DNA from: Candidatus Mycobacterium wuenschmannii
GTDB taxonomy: Bacteria; Actinomycetota; Actinomycetes; Mycobacteriales; Mycobacteriaceae
Reading direction: 5' to 3'
Assembly: GCF_030252325.1 (NCBI RefSeq)
Contig: NZ_CP126981.1
Span: 3,410,001 to 3,474,000 of the forward strand
Length of the DNA stretch: 64,000 nucleotides
Shown: one piece after another, positions 20,581-29,061 of the stretch
Position numbering within the stretch: the stretch's first letter is position 1
Layout: each line of letters begins with the position of its first letter
Notes under the pieces: model-generated
The model's database searches: none
Seen by the model: only the letters and a program-made list of their open reading frames with translations
Told to the model about the DNA's origin: nothing
Translations under genes and position numbers: made by a program

Positions 20581-21606
20581 CTATTTCTTGCGGTCCGTAT
20601 CTTTGCTCGGCTGAACGCGTTTCGGCTCGCCGGGCATCTTCGGGTAGTTCGGCGGGTAGGGCAGATCGCCGAGGCCGTTCTCCTCGTCGGCGGCGACCAT
20701 CTCCAGCAGCGGCTCGATCGACTGGGCTTCGGAATCGATGTCGGCCCACGGATCGTCGCGGTTGGCGACCACGTCGGCCGCGGTCTCGATCGTGTAGTCG
20801 TCGGGGTTGGCGGTCGCCAGTTCGTCCCAGCTGAGCGGCATCGACACCGTGGCGATCTGGGTGCGCCGCACCGAGTAGGCGGATGCGAATGTGCGGTCGC
20901 GGGCGTTCTGGTTGAAGTCGATGAAGATCCGCTCGCCGCGCTCTTCCTTCCACCACGACGTCGTCACCGAATCGGAGGCGCGGCGCTCGACCTCGCGGGC
21001 CAGCGCGATGCCGGCGCGGCGCACCTGGATGAAATCCCAGTCGGGCGCGATGCGCAGGAAGACGTGGATGCCGCGGCCACCCGACGTCTTGGGATAGCCG
21101 ACCAGTCCGAGTTCGTCAAGCAGCGGCTTGAGCACGTCGACGGCTACGCTGCGGGCCTCGTCGAAGCCGGTGCCCGGCTGCGGGTCCAGATCGACCCGCA
21201 ACTCGTCGGGATGCTCGGCGTCCGGGCAGCGCACCTGCCACGGGTGCAGCGTCACGGTGCCCATCTGCGCGGCCCACACGATCGCCGCCGGGTGGGTCAC
21301 CCGAAGCGCGTCGGCGGTCCGCCCGGACGGGAAGGTGATGGTGCAGGTCTCGAGGTAGTCGGGGTAGTGCTTGGGGATGCGCTTCTGGTAGATCTCCTCG
21401 CCGTCGATACCGTCCGGGAAGCGCTGCAGATGCGTCGGGCGGTCCTTCAAGGACGCGAGCATCGGCCCGGCGGCGACGGCGCGGTAGTAGTCGATGAGCT
21501 TGCCCTTGGTGCCCTTGGAGCCCAACTTCGGGAAGTAGACCTTGTCGGGATTGGTCACCCGGACCGCGATGCCGTCGACGTCGATTTCCTCCGCGGGGGC
21601 AGCCAT
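20581..21606 (-). CDS. LigD-type primase-polymerase (Prim-PolC, Rv3730c-like)
   Basis: The protein is an archaeo-eukaryotic primase fold polymerase of 341 residues, equivalent to the polymerase module of LigD. The metal-binding motif is RVDLDPQPG with Asp139 and Asp141, followed by TSGGRGIHVFLRI and the third acidic site in RIFIDFNQN. The C-terminus is acidic and then basic. In mycobacteria the protein next to LigC (Prim-PolC) fills short gaps with ribonucleotides during excision repair. It is divergent from ligC with only 9 bp between the start codons. Confidence 0.93.
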   Translation of the reverse strand: MAAPAEEIDVDGIAVRVTNPDKVYFPKLGSKGTKGKLIDYYRAVAAGPMLASLKDRPTHLQRFPDGIDGEEIYQKRIPKHYPDYLETCTITFPSGRTADALRVTHPAAIVWAAQMGTVTLHPWQVRCPDAEHPDELRVDLDPQPGTGFDEARSVAVDVLKPLLDELGLVGYPKTSGGRGIHVFLRIAPDWDFIQVRRAGIALAREVERRASDSVTTSWWKEERGERIFIDFNQNARDRTFASAYSVRRTQIATVSMPLSWDELATANPDDYTIETAADVVANRDDPWADIDSEAQSIEPLLEMVAADEENGLGDLPYPPNYPKMPGEPKRVQPSKDTDRKK

Positions 21607-21618
21607 ACTCCGATTATG
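21604..21618. promoter_or_regulatory. Divergent start region with face-to-face -10-like boxes
   Basis: CATACTCCGATTATG contains both start codons (Prim-PolC on minus, LigC on plus). Each strand has a -10-like hexamer exactly six bases before its start: CATACT on plus, CATAAT on minus. The two boxes overlap the opposite start codon. Confidence 0.4.
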
Positions 21619-22707
21619 GACTTGCCCGTCATGCCGCCGGTTTCGCCGATGCTGTCGAAGGCGGTGAAAACGTTGCCGCCGGACGCGTCGTACGAGCCCA
21701 AGTGGGACGGGTTCCGGTCGATCCTTTTCCGCGACGGCGACCAGGTCGAGGTCGGCAGCCGCAACGAGAAACCGATGACACGCTACTTTCCCGAGCTGGT
21801 CGAAGCGGCGACCGCGGAGCTGCCCGAGCGTTGCGTGATCGACGGCGAGATCGTCATCGCCACCGATCACGGCCTGGATTTCGAAGCGCTGCAGCAACGC
21901 ATCCATCCGGCCGACTCGCGGGTGCGGATGCTGGCCGAGAAGACGCCGGCGTCATTCATCGCCTTCGACCTGCTGGCTCTCGGCGACGAGGATTACACCG
22001 GCCGGCCGTTCTCCGAGCGACGCGACGCCTTGGTCGACGCACTGAGCGGCGTCGGTCCGTCGTTTCACGTCACGCCCGCGACCACGGACGCCGACCTCGC
22101 GCAGCGCTGGTTCGACGAGTTCGAGGGCGCCGGCCTCGACGGCGTGATCGCCAAGCCGTTGACGATCACCTACCAGCCGGACAAGCGCATCATGTTCAAG
22201 ATCAAGCACGAGCGCACCGCGGATTGTGTGGTTGCGGGTTACCGGGTGCACAAGTCGGGGGACGACGCGATCGGCTCGCTGCTGCTCGGGCTCTACAAAG
22301 ACGACGGCACGCTGGCGTCGGTCGGCGTGATCGGCGCGTTCCCGATGGCCAAGCGCCGCGAGCTGTTCACCGAATTACAGCCGCTGGTCACCGATTTCGA
22401 CGGCCATCCCTGGAACTGGGCCGCGCACGAGGCGGGTGAGCGGACGCCGCGCAAGAACGAGTTCTCTCGCTGGAACGCCGGCAAGGACCTGTCGTTCGTG
22501 CCGCTGCGGCCCGAGCGCGTCGTCGAGGTGCGCTACGACCACATGGAGGGTGAACGCTTCCGCCACACCGCGCAATTCAACCGGTGGCGGCCGGATCGCG
22601 AGCCGTCGTCGTGCACCTACGCGCAACTCGACAGCCCTTTGACGTTCAGCCTCGGCGATATCGTTCCGGGGCTGGGCGCGGGCGGGGACACTGGCACAGG
22701 TGACTGA
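21616..22707 (+). CDS. ligC: ATP-dependent DNA ligase LigC
   Basis: The 363-residue ligase has the nucleotidyl-transfer motif I YEPKWDGFR with Lys29. It is followed by GSRNEKPMTRYFPE (motif Ia region), CVIDGEIV (III), SFIAFDLLAL (IIIa), DGVIAKP (IV) and FKIKHERTADCVV (V), then an OB-fold domain. The size matches the stand-alone LigC enzymes, which work with Prim-PolC in repair and differ from LigD and LigA. ATG 21616 is the first in-frame start that does not run over the Prim-PolC gene. It overlaps the next gene by 8 bp. Confidence 0.95.
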   Translation: MDLPVMPPVSPMLSKAVKTLPPDASYEPKWDGFRSILFRDGDQVEVGSRNEKPMTRYFPELVEAATAELPERCVIDGEIVIATDHGLDFEALQQRIHPADSRVRMLAEKTPASFIAFDLLALGDEDYTGRPFSERRDALVDALSGVGPSFHVTPATTDADLAQRWFDEFEGAGLDGVIAKPLTITYQPDKRIMFKIKHERTADCVVAGYRVHKSGDDAIGSLLLGLYKDDGTLASVGVIGAFPMAKRRELFTELQPLVTDFDGHPWNWAAHEAGERTPRKNEFSRWNAGKDLSFVPLRPERVVEVRYDHMEGERFRHTAQFNRWRPDREPSSCTYAQLDSPLTFSLGDIVPGLGAGGDTGTGD

Positions 22708-23128
22708 CGACTTCAACGAACGCAACATCGCCGAGTTCCGCGCAAACCATGGCCGCGTCGGCGGCAACTTCGAGGGCGCCCCGCTCGTCATCCTGCACAC
22801 GGTGGGCGCGAAAAGCGGTGAGCCGCGGACCAACATCATGATGTATCAGCCCGACGGCGAACGGTATCTCGTCTTCGCCTCGGCCGCCGGCGCCGACAAG
22901 AACCCCGCCTGGTACTGGAATCTGAAGGCCAACCCCGACACCCGCATCGAGGTCGGCGACGAGATCGTCGACGTGCACGCCACCGAACTCGACCGCAAAG
23001 AGCGCGACGAGAAGTACGCGCTGCAGGCCGAGCGCTACCCGGGCTTCGCCGATTACGAGGCCAAGACGTCGCGGGTCATTCCGGTCGTCGCACTGGCCCC
23101 GACCGGTCCTTCGCGGCCGCGCGACTAG
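22700..23128 (+). CDS. Ddn-like deazaflavin (F420)-dependent nitroreductase family protein
   Basis: The 142-residue protein has LVILHTVGAKSGEPRTNIMM followed by YLVFASAAGADKNPAWYWNL, the signature of the Ddn/F420H2-dependent quinone reductase family. It starts with GTG inside the last codons of ligC, so it is read from the same message. The role is probably F420H2-dependent reduction of quinones or other electrophiles. Its end shares CTAG with the convergent P450 gene. Confidence 0.9.
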   Translation: MTDDFNERNIAEFRANHGRVGGNFEGAPLVILHTVGAKSGEPRTNIMMYQPDGERYLVFASAAGADKNPAWYWNLKANPDTRIEVGDEIVDVHATELDRKERDEKYALQAERYPGFADYEAKTSRVIPVVALAPTGPSRPRD

Positions 23129-24354
23129 ATCGCGACGTCCAGCGACGCCAGGCCGCGCAGCGTGACGTTGGGCTTGTAGACCGGTTCGGCGGCCAGCCGG
23201 GCCGCCGGGAAACGAGCCGTCACCGCCGACAGCGCCGCGGCGGCTTCCAGCCGGGCCAGCGGGGCGCCCAGGCAGTAGTGCAGGCCGCGCCCGAAGGACA
23301 AGTGCCGGAACGCTTTTCGGTCGGGATCAAAGGATGCCGGCCGGTCGAACTCGGCCGCATCATGTTGCGCGGCACCGAGCAGCAGCAACATCGAGTCGCC
23401 CTTGTCCACGCTGGTGTCGCCAATTGTGATGTCGTCGGCGGCAATTCGGACCACCAGGTGTACCGGCGGGTCATAGCGCAGCGTCTCTTCGACAACAGCC
23501 GACGCGCGCTGCGGGTCGGCGGCCAGCGCCGCCCATTGCGCGGGCTCCCGCAGCATGGCCAGCATCGCGTTGGCGATCAGGTTCACCGTCGTCTCGTGGC
23601 CGGCGACCAGCAGCAGCATGCAGGTCGAGACGATCTCGTCCTCGGCCAGCTGGTCGCCGGACTCCTTGACTGCGATCAACCTCGACATCAGGTCGTCGCT
23701 CGGACGCGCACGCCGCCGATCGATCAGGTCGTGCAGATAGCCCCGGAGCCACTGGCCGGCGGCGATCCGCTCGTCCATCCCATCGGCCGGTGCCCCGGTC
23801 GCCGCGAAGAACGGATCGAGCGCCTGCGCGAGCAACGCCGAGGCATGGCTGAATTCGGCATCGTCCTCGACCGGCACCCCGAGTAGCCGGCAGATCACGT
23901 TGACCGGCAGCGGATGAGCGAGGTCGTCGACCGCATTGAAGCGCCCGCGCTCGGCGACCCGGTCCAGCATGCCGTCGACCAGATCGGTGATGTGCGGCGT
24001 CAATTCGTTGACGACCTTGGGCACGAACGCCTTGCTGACCAATTTGCGCAGCCGGGTGTGATCCGGCGGATCGAGAAACAGGAACATCGGCGGGCCCTGC
24101 GGTTGGGTGTTCGTTCCTTCCTCGGCAAGGCGCTGGACCATCTTCGATTTCTGTCGATCGACCGACGACGCCGAATGCCGCAGCGCGTCGTCGCAGTCAC
24201 GGAACGACGAGAAGATGTGCAGGCTACCGTCGGGCATGTACATCGGGCCGCCGGCGCGGAACTGCTCGTAGACCGCGTAGGGGTTGGCCCGGTTGGCCGG
24301 GTCCAGCAGTCGCAGCAACAGTTCCTGCGGGCCGGCGACGCTCGTGGCAGACAT
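23125..24354 (-). CDS. Cytochrome P450
   Basis: The 409-residue class I P450 has the I-helix LLVAGHETTVNL, K-helix EETLRYDPP and haem loop FGRGLHYCLGAPLARLE with Cys361. It needs ferredoxin and ferredoxin reductase from elsewhere; none lies nearby. The sequence is of the soluble actinobacterial CYP107-like style, and the substrate is unknown. ATG 24354 is used; CACAAT lies six bases upstream at leaderless spacing. An upstream in-frame ATG at 24423 is rejected because it adds a non-P450 tail. Confidence 0.92.
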   Translation of the reverse strand: MSATSVAGPQELLLRLLDPANRANPYAVYEQFRAGGPMYMPDGSLHIFSSFRDCDDALRHSASSVDRQKSKMVQRLAEEGTNTQPQGPPMFLFLDPPDHTRLRKLVSKAFVPKVVNELTPHITDLVDGMLDRVAERGRFNAVDDLAHPLPVNVICRLLGVPVEDDAEFSHASALLAQALDPFFAATGAPADGMDERIAAGQWLRGYLHDLIDRRRARPSDDLMSRLIAVKESGDQLAEDEIVSTCMLLLVAGHETTVNLIANAMLAMLREPAQWAALAADPQRASAVVEETLRYDPPVHLVVRIAADDITIGDTSVDKGDSMLLLLGAAQHDAAEFDRPASFDPDRKAFRHLSFGRGLHYCLGAPLARLEAAAALSAVTARFPAARLAAEPVYKPNVTLRGLASLDVAI

Positions 24355-24436
24355 ATTTGCATTGTGCAGGTGCGAAAGAACTTGCAGGTAGCTACGGTCG
24401 CGCCAGAGTCCCAACGCATGCACGTTACGGCCGGGT

Positions 24437-24449
24437 TAGATTCCTGCTG
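24437..24449 (+). promoter_or_regulatory. Predicted leaderless promoter (-10 TAGATT)
   Basis: TAGATT at 24437-24442 plus six bases leads to the GTG start of the lipoprotein gene. Confidence 0.5.
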
Positions 24450-24877
24450 TGAACAAGGGCGCGTGTGCCATCGCGGCGGCGGCGCTGCTGGTCGGCGGCT
24501 GCTCCGGTAAGGCTGCGACGCCACCGCGAGGAGTGCTGCCGCCGGGCACCGCGGTGCTGTCCATCGACGGTAAAGATCTGGGCACCAGCTATGCGGTGCG
24601 CTGCCAGCGGATCGACTGGATGACACGGATCCACACCGACCTGCACTCGTCGAAGGTGCACGCGATGCTCTCCACAGCCGACAAGCTGAAGGCCGAGTTC
24701 GTCCGCTTCGACGCGGTCGACGGGTTCACCGGGTCCTACGAGCACGCGCTGCAGGGCGAGGCCTCGGTCACGATGACCGGCCCCACGTACCACATCACCG
24801 GTGCCGCACTGGGTTTCAACAATGCCGAGCGGACCAAGCTGAAAGCCGAAACGTTCACGATCAACGTATCGTGCTAG
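24449..24877 (+). CDS. LpqH-family lipoprotein
   Basis: The 142-residue protein has a lipoprotein signal with lipobox VGGC and acylated Cys18. The mature part has AVLSIDGKDLGTSYAVRC early, a VTMTGPTYHITGAALGF segment and a final ...INVSC, the two-Cys pattern of the 19-kDa antigen family that also includes LpqH at 47892. It should be anchored on the outer face of the membrane; the role is unknown. It is divergent from the P450 and converges on the dehalogenase gene. Confidence 0.82.
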   Translation: MNKGACAIAAAALLVGGCSGKAATPPRGVLPPGTAVLSIDGKDLGTSYAVRCQRIDWMTRIHTDLHSSKVHAMLSTADKLKAEFVRFDAVDGFTGSYEHALQGEASVTMTGPTYHITGAALGFNNAERTKLKAETFTINVSC

Positions 24878-24881
24878 CGGC

Positions 24882-25787
24882 TCAGCCCTTCAAGAAGGCG
24901 ACGACGTAGCCCGCGAGTTCCTCTCCGGCGTCCTCCTGCAGGAAGTGCCCCGCGTTGGCCACCACCGGATGGTCGATGCCCCGGGCGCCCGCCATCTCGC
25001 GCCGCAGGATCGGCGCCATCCCGCCGGTGATCGGGTCGCCGTCGCTGAACGCGACGAGCATCGGTGTCGAACTCGCGCACAGCGTCGCCCACGCCGCCCG
25101 GTTGGCCGACGCAGCGGGATCGTCGGGCGCCGTCGGCACCAGGCCCGGCATCGCCCGCGGTCCCGCGCAGTAGGAGTCGTCGGGGAAGGGTGCGTCGTAG
25201 GCCGCGCGCACCTCGTCGTTCATCGGCCGTCGGCAACCGCCCTGCACGAACCGGCCCACGTCGATCGACGGCGCGGTCTGGATCGCCTGGCGGAACTGCC
25301 ACCAGATCTCCGGCATCGGGATATCGCCGGTGGGTAGGCCGGTATTGGCGACGACCAGGTGGCTGAACCGCTCGGGATGCTCTGCGGCCAAACGCAATCC
25401 GATCAGCCCACCCCAGTCCTGGCCTACCAGCGTCACCCGCTGCAGGTCCAGCTTGTCGAACACCAACTCGCGCACCCATTCGACGTGACGCGCGTAGCTG
25501 TGGTCCTCGATGCGGGTCGGCTTGTCGGACCGGCCGAAGCCGACCAGGTCGGGACAGACCACGCGGTGCCCGGCCGCGGCCAGCACCGGGATCATCGTGC
25601 GGTAGAGATACGACCACGACGGCTCGCCGTGCAGCAGCAGCACCGGGTCGGCGTCGGCGGGTCCGTCCTCCACCCAGGCCATCCGCAGGGCGCCGCCTTC
25701 GCCGTCGGATACCTCGGAATAGTGTGCAGCGTAAGGAAATTCGGGTAGCGCGGCGAACCGGTCGTCAGGGGTGCGCAGTGTCTGCAT
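24882..25787 (-). CDS. Haloalkane dehalogenase-like alpha/beta hydrolase
   Basis: The 301-residue protein closely follows the subfamily I haloalkane dehalogenases. It has the oxyanion region LLHGEPSWSYLYR (residues 51-63), the nucleophile elbow GQDWGG with Asp124, and the catalytic His281 in NAGHFLQED. An Asp nucleophile rather than Ser excludes an esterase. The usual reaction is hydrolysis of a carbon-halogen bond; epoxide hydrolase activity is a weaker alternative. It is the last gene of a tgs2-nudix operon and overlaps the nudix gene by 23 bp. Confidence 0.85.
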   Translation of the reverse strand: MQTLRTPDDRFAALPEFPYAAHYSEVSDGEGGALRMAWVEDGPADADPVLLLHGEPSWSYLYRTMIPVLAAAGHRVVCPDLVGFGRSDKPTRIEDHSYARHVEWVRELVFDKLDLQRVTLVGQDWGGLIGLRLAAEHPERFSHLVVANTGLPTGDIPMPEIWWQFRQAIQTAPSIDVGRFVQGGCRRPMNDEVRAAYDAPFPDDSYCAGPRAMPGLVPTAPDDPAASANRAAWATLCASSTPMLVAFSDGDPITGGMAPILRREMAGARGIDHPVVANAGHFLQEDAGEELAGYVVAFLKG

Positions 25788-26247
25788 GAGTGTGAAGATA
25801 CGCCACCAGCTGGTCCAGCAGCGGGATCTGGCTCTTCAGCAGCTTGACCCGGGCCTGCGCCACAGTGAACCACTCGATCCGGTCGACCTCCGGGAATGAC
25901 TTCAGTTGCCCTGAGCCCCTTGGCCATTCGAGTTCAAAGGTGTTGCTGTGGGCGCCGGCGAGGTCGAGGTCGGCCCGCACCGCGAACGCGGTGACGACCT
26001 TGCCGCCGGCCTGCTTGATCGGTGCCAGATCAATCCGCGGGCCGACCGGAAGCGGCAACCCGACCTCCTCGCCGAACTCGCGCTGCGCAGCCGCCCACGG
26101 GTCTTCGCCGTCGGCGTACTCGCCCTTCGGGATCGACCAGGCGCCGTCGTCTTTGCGCGCCCAGAACGGGCCGCCGGGGTGGGCGATCAGGACTTCAAGG
26201 CCAGAACCTGTTCGATACAGCAGCAGCCCCGCGCTCAGCTTGGGCAT
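25765..26247 (-). CDS. NUDIX hydrolase (Rv3733c-like)
   Basis: The 160-residue protein has a clear Nudix box: GEYADGEDPWAAAQREFGEE followed by VGL, matching G-x5-E-x7-RE-x2-EE-x-G. It follows MPKLSAGLLLYR, a common start for this group. It should hydrolyse a nucleoside diphosphate derivative; the substrate is unknown. It lies 8 bp after the acyltransferase gene and overlaps the dehalogenase start, so the three form one operon. The same acyltransferase-nudix order exists in M. tuberculosis (Rv3734c-Rv3733c). Confidence 0.9.
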   Translation of the reverse strand: MPKLSAGLLLYRTGSGLEVLIAHPGGPFWARKDDGAWSIPKGEYADGEDPWAAAQREFGEEVGLPLPVGPRIDLAPIKQAGGKVVTAFAVRADLDLAGAHSNTFELEWPRGSGQLKSFPEVDRIEWFTVAQARVKLLKSQIPLLDQLVAYLHTHADTAHP

Positions 26248-26255
26248 CGCCGCCG

Positions 26256-27617
26256 TCAGACCCCCGCCGCGCGTTCCAGATCCTTGAGCGAGGTCTCCAG
26301 GTGGCCGAGCAACCGCTGCAGGTGTGGCACACTCTTGCGGCAGCCGACCAGGCCGAAGTCGATGTTGTCGGCGTTGTTGACCATGGTGATGTTCAGGGCC
26401 TGGCCGTCCAGCGCGATCGACAGCGGGTAGTTGCCGTCGAGTCGGGCGCCGCCCCAGTACATCGGCTTGGTCGGGCCCGGCACATTGGAGATCACGATGT
26501 TGAACGGCGGCGGCGTCGTCCGGACGAAGCCGGGCAGCGCGGACAGACCCAGCGGTCCGATGAGCGACGCGGACAGCGCATACGCCTGCAGCTTGGGCAA
26601 TTCCGCGAACACCTTCTTGTTGCCGCGCATCGACGCGCTGATGGTCTCCAGCCGCTTCACCGGGTCGTCGACGTCGGTGGCCAGGTTGCACAGCAGCGCA
26701 CCGACCTGGTTGCCGCCGGCGTCGGCCTCGTCCTCCGAACGCATGCTGACCGGGACCATGGCGATCAGCGGGGTGTCGGGCAGCGCGTGCTCGTCCTGCA
26801 GGTAGTAACGCAAAGCGCCGGAACACATCCCGAGGATGACGTCGTTGAAGGTCACCCCCGCGGCGACCTTGATGCTCTTGAGCCGGTCGATCGCCCACGA
26901 CTGTGCGGCGACTCGGCGCGCCCCGCCGATCGGCACGTTGAACATCGTGCGCGGCGCCGCGAACGGCAGCGTCAGCTGCTGCTCCACCAGCGCCGCCTTG
27001 GCCAGTGACCACGTCGACGGGCCATATGCCGCAACCGATTTCGCAATGTCGGTCAGACCCCGCCGGCTCGGCTTCTCGGCATTGTCGCGGTGCCGACGCG
27101 GCAGGTCCCAGATCGCCACCATGTCAGTGTCGTCGGGGTCGGCCGACAAGGTCCGCTGCATCAGGCGCAGCGCCGAGACGCCGTCGATCAGCGAATGATG
27201 GAACTTGCTGTAGACGGCGAACCGGCCGTCGTTCAGCCCCTCGACGAAGTGCGCCTCCCACAGCGGGCGATGCCGGTCGAGCAGACCGCTGTGCCACCGC
27301 GAGGTCAACTCAAGCAGTTCGCGCACCCGGCCCGGCGTCGGCAACGCCGAGCGCCGCACGTGATAGTCGATGTCGACGTCGTCGGGGTCGTCGTAGGTCC
27401 ACGCGACGGCGGGGACCGCACCGAAGGTCCACGCCGGGTGTTTGCGGAAGGTGGGCTGGAAGTCGCGGTTGGCGACCAGCGTGTCGCGAATCTCGCGGGC
27501 AAACTCCGGGCCGGCGCCCTCCGGCGGCTCGAACAGTTGTAGACCGCCGACGTGCATCGGATGCTCACGCGATTCGATCGACAGAAAGACCGAGTCGAGC
27601 GGACTCATCAGTTCCAT
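26256..27617 (-). CDS. Wax ester synthase/diacylglycerol acyltransferase (Tgs2-like)
   Basis: The 453-residue WS/DGAT enzyme makes triacylglycerol or wax ester from acyl-CoA. It begins MSPLDSVFLSIES after a three-residue lead and carries the catalytic HHSLIDG with His140, His141 and Asp145. Later family motifs are NDVILGMCSGALR, SNVPGP and NITMVNNADNIDFGLVGC. In location it matches tgs2 (Rv3734c). It is the first gene of the operon with the nudix and dehalogenase genes. Confidence 0.93.
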   Translation of the reverse strand: MELMSPLDSVFLSIESREHPMHVGGLQLFEPPEGAGPEFAREIRDTLVANRDFQPTFRKHPAWTFGAVPAVAWTYDDPDDVDIDYHVRRSALPTPGRVRELLELTSRWHSGLLDRHRPLWEAHFVEGLNDGRFAVYSKFHHSLIDGVSALRLMQRTLSADPDDTDMVAIWDLPRRHRDNAEKPSRRGLTDIAKSVAAYGPSTWSLAKAALVEQQLTLPFAAPRTMFNVPIGGARRVAAQSWAIDRLKSIKVAAGVTFNDVILGMCSGALRYYLQDEHALPDTPLIAMVPVSMRSEDEADAGGNQVGALLCNLATDVDDPVKRLETISASMRGNKKVFAELPKLQAYALSASLIGPLGLSALPGFVRTTPPPFNIVISNVPGPTKPMYWGGARLDGNYPLSIALDGQALNITMVNNADNIDFGLVGCRKSVPHLQRLLGHLETSLKDLERAAGV

Positions 27618-27670
27618 GAACCCATCTAAGGCGTTGCCGACAATCGAGGCCAGCGAATACGCGAATCAGT

Positions 27671-28957
27671 TCAACTGGTGAACATTCCGCCGACCGATCC
27701 GACCAGTCCGAGAACCGGATCGAGCAGATTCTGTTGGATGCCGCTGAGATCCAACAGGTTCTGGATGCTCGCGCCGATCGGCCCCTCGATGTCGATGAAC
27801 GCGGTGAAGGGATTGAAGTCGGCGTTGAGATCGGTGACGAAGTCGTAGTACGGCACCCCGATGGTCTGCTCCGACCACGCCTCGGCTTCGGCGAAGAACG
27901 TCTCGAGTTGGTCGAAGCCGGGCAGCTCCGCCCCGAAGAGCGCGAAGCCGTTGTTGGCGCCCTGCACTACACCGTTGGCGAATTGGAGGCTGAAGGTCAC
28001 CGGGTCGAGGGTCGGGAATAGCTCGGCCGGCGTGGGATCGCCGAATGGGGTGGAGCGGTCGTAGCCGGCCTCGACGATCACCTGCAGCGCCGGCTGGAAA
28101 ATCTTCAGCACCGGTTCGGGCACGCCCAGTGTGCGCAGCGGCTCGAGCAGCGGAAGGTTGGTCGTCGGGATGAAGTAGAACGTGGTGTCGCCCTCGATCT
28201 GCTTGACGATCTCGCTGGAGCCCAGCACATATTCGTCGGCGTACGGGCCCGAGATCGGGTCGGACGGCGGCCAGATCGCCGGAACCTCGTACGGCAGAGG
28301 GCCATTGCCGTAGCCGGCGTGGGAGTAGAAGAACCCCAAAAGCGCGTTCGCGTCGGCGACCAGGTTGACCGGATACCGCGGAAAATCGGCGACGGCGTCG
28401 TATTGGTTGGCGATGTCGATGGTGTCGATGCCCGCGGTGGTCGGCTCGGCGCCGTTGAAGTCGAATCCCGGGGCGCCCGGGATGACCAGGCCGGCGAAGC
28501 GCTCGAGAAAGCCGCCGTCGGGCCGGTTGCCGGAACCGAGCAGCAGGAAGGTGACATCGGGTCGCGTGTCAGGGTCCTGCTGCATGAGGAGCAACTTCTC
28601 CAGGACGGCGATCTGGGCGCTCTGCGAATAACCCTGGACGAGGTAGGGCACGTCGGCGGGCTGATCGTCCATCATGGCTTGCAGATTCGCGAGACCGACC
28701 GGAATCGACGTGCTCGCAGCCGATTCCGGGGTCGGCACCAAAACGGAGGTGTAGTCCTGACCGGTTGTCGGGTTGATGTAGTCGGAGATGATCGTGTCGC
28801 GCCAGAACTCACTGGGCGTCGGCATCCCGGTGCCGCCCATCATCAATGCGATCAGCGGGTCGGCGTCGGCGGTGTCGGCGTTCGCGAGGGCGGCGGACAG
28901 CAGCAAGGTCATGAGCGCGCCGCCGATCAGCGCGCCGACATGTCGTGCGGTCCTCAT
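27671..28957 (-). CDS. Secreted PE-PPE-domain serine hydrolase
   Basis: The 428-residue protein has a signal peptide ending about residue 27 (SAALANA) and then the PE-PPE alpha/beta hydrolase domain without any PE or PPE N-terminus. The nucleophile is Ser111 in VQGYSQSAQ, the GxSxS variant typical of this family. Other family marks are LGSGNRPDGGFLERF and the NQYDAVADFPRYPVN segment. These proteins act as esterases in the cell envelope. ATG 28957 starts the signal; the frame is open to 29029 but without a sensible N-terminus. Confidence 0.9.
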   Translation of the reverse strand: MRTARHVGALIGGALMTLLLSAALANADTADADPLIALMMGGTGMPTPSEFWRDTIISDYINPTTGQDYTSVLVPTPESAASTSIPVGLANLQAMMDDQPADVPYLVQGYSQSAQIAVLEKLLLMQQDPDTRPDVTFLLLGSGNRPDGGFLERFAGLVIPGAPGFDFNGAEPTTAGIDTIDIANQYDAVADFPRYPVNLVADANALLGFFYSHAGYGNGPLPYEVPAIWPPSDPISGPYADEYVLGSSEIVKQIEGDTTFYFIPTTNLPLLEPLRTLGVPEPVLKIFQPALQVIVEAGYDRSTPFGDPTPAELFPTLDPVTFSLQFANGVVQGANNGFALFGAELPGFDQLETFFAEAEAWSEQTIGVPYYDFVTDLNADFNPFTAFIDIEGPIGASIQNLLDLSGIQQNLLDPVLGLVGSVGGMFTS

Positions 28958-29048
28958 CGCGACCACTGTGCCGCAAAGCCGGCTGACTCGCCGGGAATTC
29001 CCGATGCTGAGATCGGCTGGTAACGGCACCCGAAACCCCGGTTGGCCC

Positions 29049-29061
29049 TAAGCTCTTGGGA
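29049..29061 (+). promoter_or_regulatory. Predicted leaderless promoter (-10 TAAGCT)
   Basis: TAAGCT at 29049-29054 plus six bases leads to ATG 29061. Confidence 0.5.
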
